64,000 nucleotides of DNA from an uncultured Paracoccaceae bacterium (GCA_947501025.1 CANMUM010000004.1:1-64000); one strand, 5' to 3'. Counted from the first letter of the stretch, positions 27,211 through 35,452 are shown. Notes: generated from the letters alone by a model not told the origin. A program made the numbers and translations.

Positions 27211-29007
27211 TTACTCTTCCCAGTACATGCTATCTGGCGCATAGCCAGGCCAGTAACCATATTTTGGGACATAGCTTGGAAATTTCAAGCGCGTATCATG
27301 CAATACACGCCAAGTTGGATTGTGCCAAATCGGAACCACGAAGCGCTCAGCCATCAAAATGCGATCAAGTGCCTTCACGGCAGCTGTATAATTCTCAAGG
27401 CTTTCCGCACGCAGCATTTCATCAATCATCGCATCAATCGCGGGAACCTTAGCGCCCATCCAGTTGCGCGTTTCAGGCGTATCTGCCGCCTCTGTGCCCC
27501 AATATCCATATTGCTCATTACCAGGGGAAAGCGATACACGCGTGATCGAATAAATCACATCAAAATCATATTCATTGAGCTTATTTGTATGCGTTGATGC
27601 ATCCAAATTCACGATATTAAGCCCAACGCCCATTGGCTTTAAGCCATCAGCCCATAGGTTGGCATATTTCTCTTCTTCAGCTCTTTTCACAGATACGTTG
27701 ATTTCAAGAGGAACGCCATCGGCGCTTTTCATAACACCATCTTGAATGCTGTATCCAGCCTCTTCAAGCATTTTCATCGCATGAGCGATCCCGGCACGGT
27801 CACGACCCGTTTCATTGCCCTCTGGGAGTGAATATCCCTCAAGCACACCTGGCGGCAGATCGGCCGCGAAAGGCGCTAGCAATTCTTTCACACGCCCTTG
27901 TGCTGGCCCATGATCCATACCCAGATATGAGTTCGAGAACGGGCTCTCAATGCGCGGCAACTTACCTTCATTGATGGTCTTGTTGATAAATGGGAAGTTG
28001 AACCCTGTAATCAAGGCCTCACGCACACGCCAATCATCAAAAGGCGCACGACGCGTATTGAAATAGAAGCCCTCCATGCCCGTTGGGCGGGAATGTGAAA
28101 TCTCGGTTTTCTGAACATCGCCGTTATTAAAGGATTCAAAATCATAGCTATCCCAGCGTTTCGCATCACCCTCAACAAATATATTCACATCACCCGCCTT
28201 GAAAGCTTCAAACATTGCCGATGGATCGGTGAAGTAGACATATTTAATCTCTTCAAGATTATTCTGCCCTTTATTGATCGGAAGATCCTTACCCCAATAA
28301 TCAGGGTTGCGTTTAAAATTAATAAACTCACCCATTTTGAAATCATCAACAATATATGCGCCCGAACCCGTTGTAGGTGTCAGACTGCCTTTATCAAACT
28401 CAACGCCTTCAAACTCAGCCTTTTTCATGATCGGCATCAATCCGAGCAATAACGGCAATTCACGATCATCGCCTGAAAGCGTAAACTTCAAAGAATAATC
28501 TCCCGTTTGCTCCATCTTCTCAACACCACTCATATAGCGACCATATCTCGACGTGCCTTTTTCGGCCAATATATTGTAGCTCCAAATCGCATCTTCGATA
28601 GTCACTGCCGTGCCATCAGAGAATTTTGCATTTGGATTGAGATGAAATTCTATAGATGAGCGGTCATCAGCCATGTCAACTTTTTCGGCAAGTAAGCCAT
28701 AAAGTGAGAAACTCTCGTCAATCGAACGCTTCAAAAAGCTTTCGTAAATATGCACCTTAAAACCATAGGGCGTTTTGCCCGCAACGATAAAGGGTGCGAA
28801 AGCGTCAAAGGTGCCATTCTCAGCATAAACGATTCGCCCACCAGGCTCAGCATTTGGATTTGCATAAGGTAGATTCGCAAAATCTGCAGGCAAATCGAGG
28901 CTTCCGCTCATCGAAATACCATGTGTTGGCTCTGCGAACGCTGCTATTGGCGCCTGTATCAAAACCAAGGCAGAAACGGCATAACTTATTGTTTTTATTA
29001 GTTTCAA
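27211..29007 (-). CDS. oligopeptide-type ABC transporter substrate-binding protein (SBP family 5)
   Basis: The 598-residue periplasmic binding protein of the DppA/OppA (family 5) type has 'FSDGTAVTIEDAIWSYNIL' and 'TPTTGSGAYIVDDFKMGEFI', both diagnostic. The start is set at TTG 29007, because GGAGAG stands six bases upstream and the product then has a Sec signal peptide (KLIKTISYAVSALVLIQ...AAFA). Reading on to an ATG at 29196 would add 63 residues without merit and cross a predicted small RNA. Close relatives work with microcin C/YejA-type peptide importers. No permease or ATPase gene is adjacent, which is unusual. Confidence 0.9.
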   Translation of the reverse strand: MKLIKTISYAVSALVLIQAPIAAFAEPTHGISMSGSLDLPADFANLPYANPNAEPGGRIVYAENGTFDAFAPFIVAGKTPYGFKVHIYESFLKRSIDESFSLYGLLAEKVDMADDRSSIEFHLNPNAKFSDGTAVTIEDAIWSYNILAEKGTSRYGRYMSGVEKMEQTGDYSLKFTLSGDDRELPLLLGLMPIMKKAEFEGVEFDKGSLTPTTGSGAYIVDDFKMGEFINFKRNPDYWGKDLPINKGQNNLEEIKYVYFTDPSAMFEAFKAGDVNIFVEGDAKRWDSYDFESFNNGDVQKTEISHSRPTGMEGFYFNTRRAPFDDWRVREALITGFNFPFINKTINEGKLPRIESPFSNSYLGMDHGPAQGRVKELLAPFAADLPPGVLEGYSLPEGNETGRDRAGIAHAMKMLEEAGYSIQDGVMKSADGVPLEINVSVKRAEEEKYANLWADGLKPMGVGLNIVNLDASTHTNKLNEYDFDVIYSITRVSLSPGNEQYGYWGTEAADTPETRNWMGAKVPAIDAMIDEMLRAESLENYTAAVKALDRILMAERFVVPIWHNPTWRVLHDTRLKFPSYVPKYGYWPGYAPDSMYWEE

Positions 29008-29083
29008 TTTGCTCTCCTGATATTTATTGATGAATGATATGATAAGTTCATCACCGATGTCGAGCGCATTTTTTAATTTCCTC

Positions 29084-29112
29084 TTGGACTCTGAATGGGG
29101 AATCTGTATATT
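29084..29112 (+). promoter_or_regulatory. predicted sigma-70-type promoter of a small RNA
   Basis: TTGGAC (29084-29089) and TATATT (29107-29112) are separated by 17 bases on the plus strand. Transcription would begin near 29118-29120, just ahead of two hairpins. The element lies antisense to the leader of the peptide-binding protein gene. Confidence 0.5.
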
Positions 29113-29117
29113 GAAGG

Positions 29118-29191
29118 CACTGCTCGATAGGTTTCTTGCCTGTATGAAACCTGCCTCAATAACTTGGCTCGCCTCGGCGAGCCTTTTTTTT
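29118..29191 (+). ncRNA. candidate small RNA, about 73 nt
   Basis: Downstream of the predicted promoter there are two hairpins and nothing else. AGGTTTC pairs with GAAACCT around a ten-base loop (about 29129-29152). GGCTCGCC (29166-29173) pairs with GGCGAGCC (29176-29183) around a two-base loop and is followed by eight T (29184-29191), a textbook terminator. No gene on this strand ends here. The size and layout resemble the small alphaproteobacterial riboregulators (alpha-r8/mmgR or suhB type). The family assignment is a guess. Confidence 0.5.
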
Positions 29192-29311
29192 AGCAATTTC
29201 AGAACCTTAATTCATTCCGTGAATCTATAGTTTTTAATGTAGATCAAGCTTCCATCTTGCACTTTGTATAATCACATATAAGATCACTGCAAAAGTCATT
29301 TGGGAATCATC

Positions 29312-30109
29312 ATGGATTTATCAGTTAATCTCAAGGGGAAAACGGCAGCGATCACGGGATCAACATCGGGTATTGGGCTTGGCATAGCCCATGCACTTGC
29401 TGAAAACGGCGCAAATATCATTTTGAACTCATTTACAAATAATGATGAGGATTATGAGCTTGCCGACGAAATCGCAAAAACACATAATGTGAATTGCACC
29501 TATATCGCAGCCGATATGTCGAGTGGAGATGATTGCCGCGCATGGGTTGAGAAGGCTGCCGATATTTATGGAACGATCGATATTCTCGTTAATAATGCGG
29601 GCATTCAACATGTCGCCCCAATCCCTGAATTCCCAGCCCAGATCTACGATAAAATCATCGCGATCAATATGAACTCAGCATTTCATACGACCGCCGCAGC
29701 GCTTCCATTGATGCGCACAAATGGTTGGGGACGTATTGTGAATATTGCATCGGCGCATGGTTTAACCGCCTCTCCTTTCAAAGTGGCATATGTCGCGGCG
29801 AAACATGGTGTACTGGGCATGACCAAAGTCACTGCGCTTGAATGTGCGGGCGAAGGAATTACAGCCAACGCGATTTGCCCTGGATATGTTCTCACTCCGC
29901 TTGTCGAGGCGCAAATCCCCGACACCATGAAAGAATATGATATGACGCGAGAAGATGTCGTGAAAAACATATTGCTGTCGCGCCAACCCTCAAAAGAATT
30001 TGCAACAGTTGAAGAAATCGGCGGCACCGTCGCATTTTTATGCTCTGAAGCCGCCAATCAAATCACCGGCACATCTATATCGGTTGACGGTGGATGGACG
30101 TCATTATAA
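29312..30109 (+). CDS. bdhA: 3-hydroxybutyrate dehydrogenase (SDR family)
   Basis: This cytosolic NAD-dependent short-chain dehydrogenase of 265 residues oxidises (R)-3-hydroxybutyrate to acetoacetate, linking polyhydroxybutyrate or ketone body use to central metabolism. It has the cofactor motif GSTSGIGLGIA, NNAG, and the catalytic Tyr160 and Lys164 in YVAAKHG. The string 'SAHGLTASPFKVAYVAAKHG' is typical of this enzyme. The ATG at 29312 is preferred, with GGGA six bases upstream, over TTG at 29300. Confidence 0.9.
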   Translation: MDLSVNLKGKTAAITGSTSGIGLGIAHALAENGANIILNSFTNNDEDYELADEIAKTHNVNCTYIAADMSSGDDCRAWVEKAADIYGTIDILVNNAGIQHVAPIPEFPAQIYDKIIAINMNSAFHTTAAALPLMRTNGWGRIVNIASAHGLTASPFKVAYVAAKHGVLGMTKVTALECAGEGITANAICPGYVLTPLVEAQIPDTMKEYDMTREDVVKNILLSRQPSKEFATVEEIGGTVAFLCSEAANQITGTSISVDGGWTSL

Positions 30110-30144
30110 CCTTATCACGACATTGTAACAATCAAGGCTAACAC

Positions 30145-30636
30145 ATGAAAATACTCGTTCTTTGCACAGGCAACTCCGCGCGCTCTATTCTTCTTGAAAC
30201 CATATTGCGTCATCATGGACAAAATCGCATTGAAGCTTTTTCAGCGGGTTCAAACCCGGCTGGCGCTGTCAATAAGGGCGCCATCATGTTTCTGGAGGCA
30301 ATGGGATATGATATATCTCATGCACGCTCAAAATCATGGGATGAGTTTTCAGGAAATGACGCCCACGCAATGGATTTGGTGATTACAGTTTGCGACAATG
30401 CCGCTGGCGAGACTTGTCCGCTTTGGCCGAACCATCCTGAGCATGGAGCGCCTATGCGCCATCATTTTGGAATCCCCGATCCTGCTCATGTTCCCGATGA
30501 GGAATTAATGGGCGCTTTTCGCACAGCTTATATGCAACTTATGGACTTCGCCACACAGCTACTAGCCCTTGATTTCGAAAGCTTAGATCGCGATGAACTT
30601 CAAGCGCGGATCAAAAGTTTCTCCCCAAATCTCTGA
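30145..30636 (+). CDS. arsC: arsenate reductase (low-molecular-weight phosphatase type)
   Basis: The 163-residue protein belongs to the low-molecular-weight tyrosine phosphatase/ArsC fold. The P-loop reads C7-T-G-N-S-A-R13 at the N-terminus, followed by 'SAGSNPAGAVNKGAI' and 'HFGIPDPAHVPDEE', which mark arsenate reductases rather than phosphatases. It would reduce arsenate to arsenite with glutaredoxin or thioredoxin electrons. The next gene encodes an aquaporin-type channel, recalling the arsC-aqpS arrangement of Sinorhizobium. No ArsR regulator is adjacent. Confidence 0.85.
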   Translation: MKILVLCTGNSARSILLETILRHHGQNRIEAFSAGSNPAGAVNKGAIMFLEAMGYDISHARSKSWDEFSGNDAHAMDLVITVCDNAAGETCPLWPNHPEHGAPMRHHFGIPDPAHVPDEELMGAFRTAYMQLMDFATQLLALDFESLDRDELQARIKSFSPNL

Positions 30637-30643
30637 GCTGATC

Positions 30644-31273
30644 ATGCATAAACTTTTAGCGGAATTCATCGGCACGTTCTTCCTCGTCATGGCTGGAACG
30701 GGTGCTGCTCAAATGGGTCTTTCGGTGAACCCAGATCACATATTGCTCAATTTGGTTGGAGGCGCCTTAGCCGTTGGCGCGGTTCTTTATGTGTTCATTA
30801 CTCTTTTAGGGCCTATTTCAGGCGCACATTTCAATCCAAGCGTTTCCCTCGCATTTTGGCTGCGCGGTGAACTCGACACAAAGGACCTCACCCAATATAT
30901 CCCCATTCAAATCATCGGTGCAGTAACAGGCATGTGGTGCACCCATATCATGTTCGGCCTCCCCATATGGCAGCCTGCCCCTGCAATGGCGGCAAGTTTC
31001 CCTGTCGGTCTGTCGGAATTTATCGCAACCTTTGGATTATTATTGGTGATCTTGCTTGGTGTTGAGCAAAAATCCCAACAAATCCCTGCGCTTGTGGCCT
31101 GTTTTGTGGCTGCGGGTTATCTCATGACATCCACAAGTATTTTTGGAAATCCCGCCGTCTCTATCGCCCGCGCACTCAGTCAAACACCCACATCGGTTGG
31201 TGGGATGAAATTCCTTATGTTTATGATCGTTCAATTTGGTGCAGGCTATATAGCTGGCAAGTTTCTTTTCTGA
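30644..31273 (+). CDS. MIP family (aquaporin) channel, AqpS-like
   Basis: This 209-residue major intrinsic protein has six helices and two pore half-helices. The first pore motif is NPS (SGAHFNPSVSL) instead of NPA and the second is NPA (FGNPAVSIARA). The start at 30644 begins directly with the first helix 'MHKLLAEFIGTFFLVMAGTG'. It lies seven bases after arsC. In Sinorhizobium an aquaporin downstream of ars genes lets arsenite leave the cell. That role is inferred here. Confidence 0.87.
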   Translation: MHKLLAEFIGTFFLVMAGTGAAQMGLSVNPDHILLNLVGGALAVGAVLYVFITLLGPISGAHFNPSVSLAFWLRGELDTKDLTQYIPIQIIGAVTGMWCTHIMFGLPIWQPAPAMAASFPVGLSEFIATFGLLLVILLGVEQKSQQIPALVACFVAAGYLMTSTSIFGNPAVSIARALSQTPTSVGGMKFLMFMIVQFGAGYIAGKFLF

Positions 31274-31294
31274 AAAAGATAACGATCACATCAA

Positions 31295-31395
31295 TTATTT
31301 AACACTGGTCACCCAAAGCACTTGCGCATCTTCTGGGCTAAGGCTCACAAGATTATGCCCCATGCTTGCATCATAATATGCGCTATCCCCGTGTC
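31295..31395 (-). pseudogene. 3' fragment of an XRE-cupin regulator gene (duplicate)
   Basis: The bases 31309-31385 match 32687-32763, the 3' end of the intact XRE-cupin gene, with only two differences (31357-31385 is identical). Reading the minus strand it still encodes DSAYYDASMGHNLVSLSPED and ends in a stop at 31295-31297. The similarity ends near 31390, so only about 30 codons survive. It marks a duplication or insertion scar around the acidic-protein gene. Confidence 0.9.
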
Positions 31396-31456
31396 AGTCT
31401 AACCTTTTTTGTTGCTAATGTCTTAGCAAAACATAGTGTTCTAAATATATTGCGAC

Positions 31457-31504
31457 GCCACCAATCAAATCACAGGCATATCCATTTTCGCTGATAGTGC
31501 TTAA
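31457..31504 (+). pseudogene. 3' fragment of a short-chain dehydrogenase gene
   Basis: Sixteen codons in one plus frame encode ATNQITGISIFADSA and a stop (31502-31504). This matches the C-terminal 'AANQITGTSISVDGG' of the 3-hydroxybutyrate dehydrogenase in this window and of SDR enzymes in general, but with the Gly-Gly lost. No upstream coding sequence is left. It is probably a relic of a second SDR gene. Confidence 0.65.
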
Positions 31505-31508
31505 GGTA

Positions 31509-32594
31509 TTAAAATATATCAAATTCTTCATCATCTAATGGCTCTACCTTTTCAGGTTCTTCATTAATAATCTCGCCTGACATGAGCAATGCAACCTTAT
31601 CGACCATAGCTAATGTTTCTTCTTCTGCAACATCTTCATCGGGAGTAAATGTTTCATTCCATTCTTCAGCATCTGTATCCAATTCCCTAATGTAAGCACC
31701 ATTTTCCAAAACCTCGCCGACATTGTCAAAAGTTACATAGCGTTCAATATCAGCATCCATCACTGTGATTCCACCATCGTCATTAATGTCAAATCTCATC
31801 CTTTCCGTTGTGTCTGGGCTTTCATATTCGTCGCCAAATACATCTTGGTAACTCATCGAAATTGTATCACCAATCTGCTGACCATCTTCATCATACTGGG
31901 CATAGGAGATTGTTAATAGGGTATCGTGAAAATGATTCTCATCATCTTCGCCTATCCAAACGTTAGTAGCCGCTGCTGTAAATCCGCCCTCTTCATGTGC
32001 CAAATAAGAGGATCTATGTACATTAGCATTATATCCAGCAAGAGTACCATCTACCCAAGTGCCGGAGTTAGCCTCATCTTCAGGCAATCCAATAAGCTCA
32101 TTTTGAGAAAACGAACCTTGCATTTCTGCGTTTTCATCATAGATGGTAACAGTTCGATCGTTCCATGCAGCATATTCAGCTTTTTCTTCTAAAAGAAAAT
32201 CACCGCTTTCCAATTCAATTACATCGAAGACTATCGATTGATTATGAAGATCATAATCTTCTAATTCGTATAATGTTGTTATCTCTCCTTCTTCAGAAGT
32301 ATGAGTGACCGTTAGATCGGCTTCAAGCCATTCTGCATTGGGTTCAGCATGGGGATCGTAGGTAACGACAACTTCACCACCACTATCAAGGGCATGGGTT
32401 TCAATGACTAAGTTATCATTGGTTTCATCATCACCGACGCCGTCATCGGTGGTGTCTTCACTAACGCCGTCATCATTATCTACATTGTCATCGGAATCTT
32501 CATTCGTGTTGTCATCTGTGTCATCACTACTATTGGAACCAAATACTCCAAAAATATTGAAAAAACTCATAAACATTTCTAAAATAAAATTCAT
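31509..32594 (-). CDS. very acidic protein with an EF-hand-like motif, unknown function
   Basis: This 361-residue protein has a short hydrophobic N-terminus (MNFILEMFMSFFNIFGVFG) and a 40-residue linker made almost only of Asp, Glu, Asn, Ser, Thr and Gly. Beta-rich, acidic sequence follows. The loop DINDDGGITVMD near residue 268 fits the D-x-N-x-D-G EF-hand/dockerin calcium pattern. The composition is typical of calcium-stabilised exported proteins of marine Alphaproteobacteria, but no RTX repeats are present. The start is supported by AGGGAGG seven bases upstream. It sits between the duplicated regulator ends and looks acquired. Confidence 0.75.
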   Translation of the reverse strand: MNFILEMFMSFFNIFGVFGSNSSDDTDDNTNEDSDDNVDNDDGVSEDTTDDGVGDDETNDNLVIETHALDSGGEVVVTYDPHAEPNAEWLEADLTVTHTSEEGEITTLYELEDYDLHNQSIVFDVIELESGDFLLEEKAEYAAWNDRTVTIYDENAEMQGSFSQNELIGLPEDEANSGTWVDGTLAGYNANVHRSSYLAHEEGGFTAAATNVWIGEDDENHFHDTLLTISYAQYDEDGQQIGDTISMSYQDVFGDEYESPDTTERMRFDINDDGGITVMDADIERYVTFDNVGEVLENGAYIRELDTDAEEWNETFTPDEDVAEEETLAMVDKVALLMSGEIINEEPEKVEPLDDEEFDIF

Positions 32595-32675
32595 CCGAAA
32601 ACCTCCCTAAAATATACTTACCTGAAGGTTAACATATCCCCCCCAAACATCAACAAAAAGTTGTATTATAGGAAG

Positions 32676-33299
32676 TTACAGTGACGTCACCCAAAGCACT
32701 TGCGCATCTTCTGGACTGAGGCTCACAAGATTATGCCCCATGCTTGCATCATAATATGCGCTGTCACCTCGGCGCATTTCGGTCATCTCATAATGCTCGG
32801 TATAAAAACCAATAATCCCCGACAGCACAAACAAAAACTCCTCGCCATCATGACGTATCCAGCCATCAAAGTCATCAAAACTACGCGCGCGAATGGTCGC
32901 TTGATAGGGCATCATTTTTTTATCAAGCAGCTCCCCTTGCAAAATGCGGTGTTCATAGGTTGGCGTAATCAGCGCCTCGCTCTCATCTTTTCGTGTAATC
33001 ACACGGCGGGCGTAATCACGTTTGGCTTCTTTAGGCGTAAAAAGTTGCGGCACACCTATGCCCAACCCCGAGGCGAGTTTTTGAACCGCATCAAAGGTTG
33101 GCGACATTTGATGGTTTTCAATTTTGGATAAGGTCGAGCGCGCAAGCCCTGCCCGTTTGGCCGCCGCTTCCAATGTCCAGCCCTGTGCCTTGCGCAATTC
33201 ACGAACCCGCGCCCCAAGATCAAGCGGTTTAACCGATTGCGCTTCGCCTTTTGCTTTCAATATCTGAAGCGGCGTTGCTGATTGTTTGGCTTCGTCCAT
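32676..33299 (-). CDS. XRE family regulator with C-terminal cupin domain
   Basis: The 207-residue regulator has an XRE helix-turn-helix at about residues 30-85 ('RELRKAQGWTLEAAAKRAGL', 'ARSTLSKIEN') and a cupin sensor domain at about 135-205 ('DGEEFLFVLSGIIGFYTE'). The start at 33299 is favoured because AGGAGG lies seven bases upstream. Such proteins control amine, amino-acid or putrescine-type metabolism. The target is unknown here. It is divergent from the DsbA-family gene, and a 3' piece of it is duplicated at 31295-31395. Confidence 0.9.
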   Translation of the reverse strand: MDEAKQSATPLQILKAKGEAQSVKPLDLGARVRELRKAQGWTLEAAAKRAGLARSTLSKIENHQMSPTFDAVQKLASGLGIGVPQLFTPKEAKRDYARRVITRKDESEALITPTYEHRILQGELLDKKMMPYQATIRARSFDDFDGWIRHDGEEFLFVLSGIIGFYTEHYEMTEMRRGDSAYYDASMGHNLVSLSPEDAQVLWVTSL

Positions 33300-33361
33300 T
33301 ATGGCCTCCTCATTGAAAATTCGCCCAAAATCATCTTGCAATCATCGCAATCGCTTGCCAT

Positions 33362-34033
33362 ATGAGCTTTATGACAACAAAAATCGAGTTCATTGGCGAT
33401 CCAACTTGCCCCTATTGCTATCTTGGCTATAGCCGTTTTTCTATTGCACGCGGCGAGTTTGATCAAGATGTTTTGGATGTCTCGATCGCACCGTTTTTTA
33501 TCAATCCCGATTTGCCTGCGAATGGTCTCGAATATCAGCAATATCTTCTGGCACGCTTTGGTGAACAAAAGGCCGTTGCAGCAGAGCTAACCCCTTTCAT
33601 GAAAGGCTGTGAAGAAGACAGTATTCCATTGCAACTTGATCGCGTTAAAGTCATGCCAAATACGCTTCATGCCCAAAGACTAATTCACTGGGCTAGAGAA
33701 ATTGGGGCAGATGCCGAGCTTTTTGAAGCGCTACAGGCATCGCATTTTGTTGGCGGCTTTGATATTGGCAATGATGCTGTGTTGCGCGCCCGTGCTGAAA
33801 CTGTGGGCATGGATGGCGCCACCGTGATGAGCATGCTTGCTACTGATCGCGATAACAACACAATTGATGCGCGTTATAAAGAACTTATCAAGCAAGGCGT
33901 GCGCGAAGTGCCCACTTGGATTATTGGCGGTACATATGTGGTAACGGGCGTGCAATCACTGAATTTTTGGCGCAATGTGATCGGTGAGATTGACGAAAAA
34001 GGGCGCCAAATGCAGCGCCCTCCTCTCAATTAA
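33362..34033 (+). CDS. DsbA family (FrnE-like) thioredoxin-fold oxidoreductase
   Basis: The 223-residue protein has no signal peptide, so it is cytosolic. It has CPYC near residue 16 ('GDPTCPYCYLG') and the 'VPTWIIGGTYVVTGVQ' cis-Pro loop near the C-terminus, typical of FrnE/2-hydroxychromene-2-carboxylate isomerase-like DsbA members. It should catalyse thiol-disulfide exchange or a glutathione-dependent isomerisation. It is divergent from the XRE regulator, with 62 bases between starts, and may be controlled by it. Confidence 0.88.
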   Translation: MSFMTTKIEFIGDPTCPYCYLGYSRFSIARGEFDQDVLDVSIAPFFINPDLPANGLEYQQYLLARFGEQKAVAAELTPFMKGCEEDSIPLQLDRVKVMPNTLHAQRLIHWAREIGADAELFEALQASHFVGGFDIGNDAVLRARAETVGMDGATVMSMLATDRDNNTIDARYKELIKQGVREVPTWIIGGTYVVTGVQSLNFWRNVIGEIDEKGRQMQRPPLN

Positions 34034-34046
34034 TTCAATAATGCTA

Positions 34047-35297
34047 TTAGGTTAATCGCTCATAGAGCGCGCGACTTGCCAAACCATCAACTGTTAAACC
34101 ATTTGCGGCTTGATAAGCACGGATAGCTGCTTCGGTTTGATCACCATAAATACCGTCGATTTTTTCGATAGAGTATCCTTTGCGATTCAAAGCTGTTTGA
34201 AGTGCAAACATTTCGTCTGCTTTCAATAAGTTCGGATCCCAAGGACCCGCATTGCGTAAAGCTTCTCCACCCTTAATACGATCACCAAGATGGCCGACCG
34301 CAATCGCATAAAATGACGAGTTGTTATAGGTTTTGATCACTCTAAAATTCTTGAACACAACAAATTTTGGCCCAGAAGAACCAGAAGGCGCAATGATTGA
34401 GCTTTCGCCATAATTTGGAATTTGACCGCCATTCGCCAATGTCACGCCTCTTGAATTCCAGACTGAAGCAGGCTGGCGTGTTTTCTCTCCTATTGAAGCC
34501 AAACTAAATCCAACAGGAAGATTAACCTCCATACCCCAAGGCACACCTTGTTGCCAGCCATTGCGCTTTAGATAATTCGCGGTTGAAAAAAGTGCATCCG
34601 TAACATTCCACAAATCACGCTTTCCATCACCATTCCCATCAATCGCATATGACATATAGCTTGTTGGAATGAATTGTGTATGACCAAGTGCGCCCGCCCA
34701 TGAGCCAACCATGCGTTCAGGTGCAACATCTCCATTTTGCATAATGCGCAATGCCGCAAGAAGCTGCTCTTCAGCCCAAGAACGGCGACGCCCATCATAA
34801 GCCAATGTTCCAAGCGCTTCAGCAATCGGGATATTTCCAAAATTATTACCAAAACCAGACTCGCGCCCCCAAACGGCCAAAACAACACCGCGATCAACGC
34901 CTGTTTGCGCCTCAATACGGTCAAGAATGCCACTCAGCTCTGAATTTTTAGTACGACCAATTGAAATGGTACGTGAATTCACCGCGCTATCAAGATATTC
35001 GGTCAGTGTTTTTGTGAACTCTGCTTGGTTACGATCAAGACGCAAAACAGTTGAGTTCACACCTGTCCCTGCAAATGCTCGATCAAAAATGCTCGCCGAA
35101 ATTCCTCGGCTAAGCGATCGAGCTCTAAAGCCCGCTTTCCAAGCTTCATAGCCGCCAGGATAGGTTACATCACTTGTCGACCTTAATTCTGTTGGAGTCG
35201 AAGATGAGCTCGAACTCACAGCATCTCCCCCATTTTGCGCTTCACCACATGCCATCAAAGCAATCAATGAAATTGATAATAATAAACCTACTCTCAT
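34047..35297 (-). CDS. lytic murein transglycosylase with C-terminal peptidoglycan-binding domain
   Basis: The 416-residue lipoprotein has a signal 'MRVGLLLSISLIALMAC' with lipobox LMAC, a Ser-rich linker and an SLT-type MltB-like catalytic domain ('VWGRESGFGNNFGN', Glu as the acid). 'AWAGALGHTQFIPTSY' follows, then a C-terminal PG-binding domain ('GYSIEKIDGIYGDQTEAAI'). It cleaves the glycan chain of murein with 1,6-anhydro-muramic formation. The start at 35297 has GAGGAA six bases upstream. It is convergent with the DsbA-family gene. Confidence 0.93.
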   Translation of the reverse strand: MRVGLLLSISLIALMACGEAQNGGDAVSSSSSSTPTELRSTSDVTYPGGYEAWKAGFRARSLSRGISASIFDRAFAGTGVNSTVLRLDRNQAEFTKTLTEYLDSAVNSRTISIGRTKNSELSGILDRIEAQTGVDRGVVLAVWGRESGFGNNFGNIPIAEALGTLAYDGRRRSWAEEQLLAALRIMQNGDVAPERMVGSWAGALGHTQFIPTSYMSYAIDGNGDGKRDLWNVTDALFSTANYLKRNGWQQGVPWGMEVNLPVGFSLASIGEKTRQPASVWNSRGVTLANGGQIPNYGESSIIAPSGSSGPKFVVFKNFRVIKTYNNSSFYAIAVGHLGDRIKGGEALRNAGPWDPNLLKADEMFALQTALNRKGYSIEKIDGIYGDQTEAAIRAYQAANGLTVDGLASRALYERLT

Positions 35298-35406
35298 AAT
35301 ATTCCTCACTATAAATATTTTAACCACTATGCAGCTCAGCCTCCAAAGCTCAAGGAAAAAGAGCCATTGTTGTCAAATTGTTATCTGGCGGCATAATTTT
35401 GCTTAC

Positions 35407-35426
35407 AAAAAAGGGGCCGAAGCCCC
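35407..35426 (-). terminator. Rho-independent terminator of the DUF533-like gene
   Basis: GGGGC (35413-35417) pairs with GCCCC (35422-35426). On the minus strand the loop is UUCG, an unusually stable tetraloop, and the stem is followed by six T (35412-35407). Confidence 0.85.
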
Positions 35427-35452
35427 AATTTTGAATTTAAAACAAATTGCTT

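Noticed and set aside
29008-29196. N-terminal extension of the peptide-binding protein
   Set aside because: It would place 63 residues before a perfect signal peptide and cross a promoter and terminator on the other strand. The TTG at 29007 has a good ribosome-binding site.
31411-31428. Inverted repeat TTGCTAA/TTAGCAA
   Set aside because: It lacks a T run on either strand beyond the stem, so it is not called as a terminator. It may be chance in AT-rich DNA.
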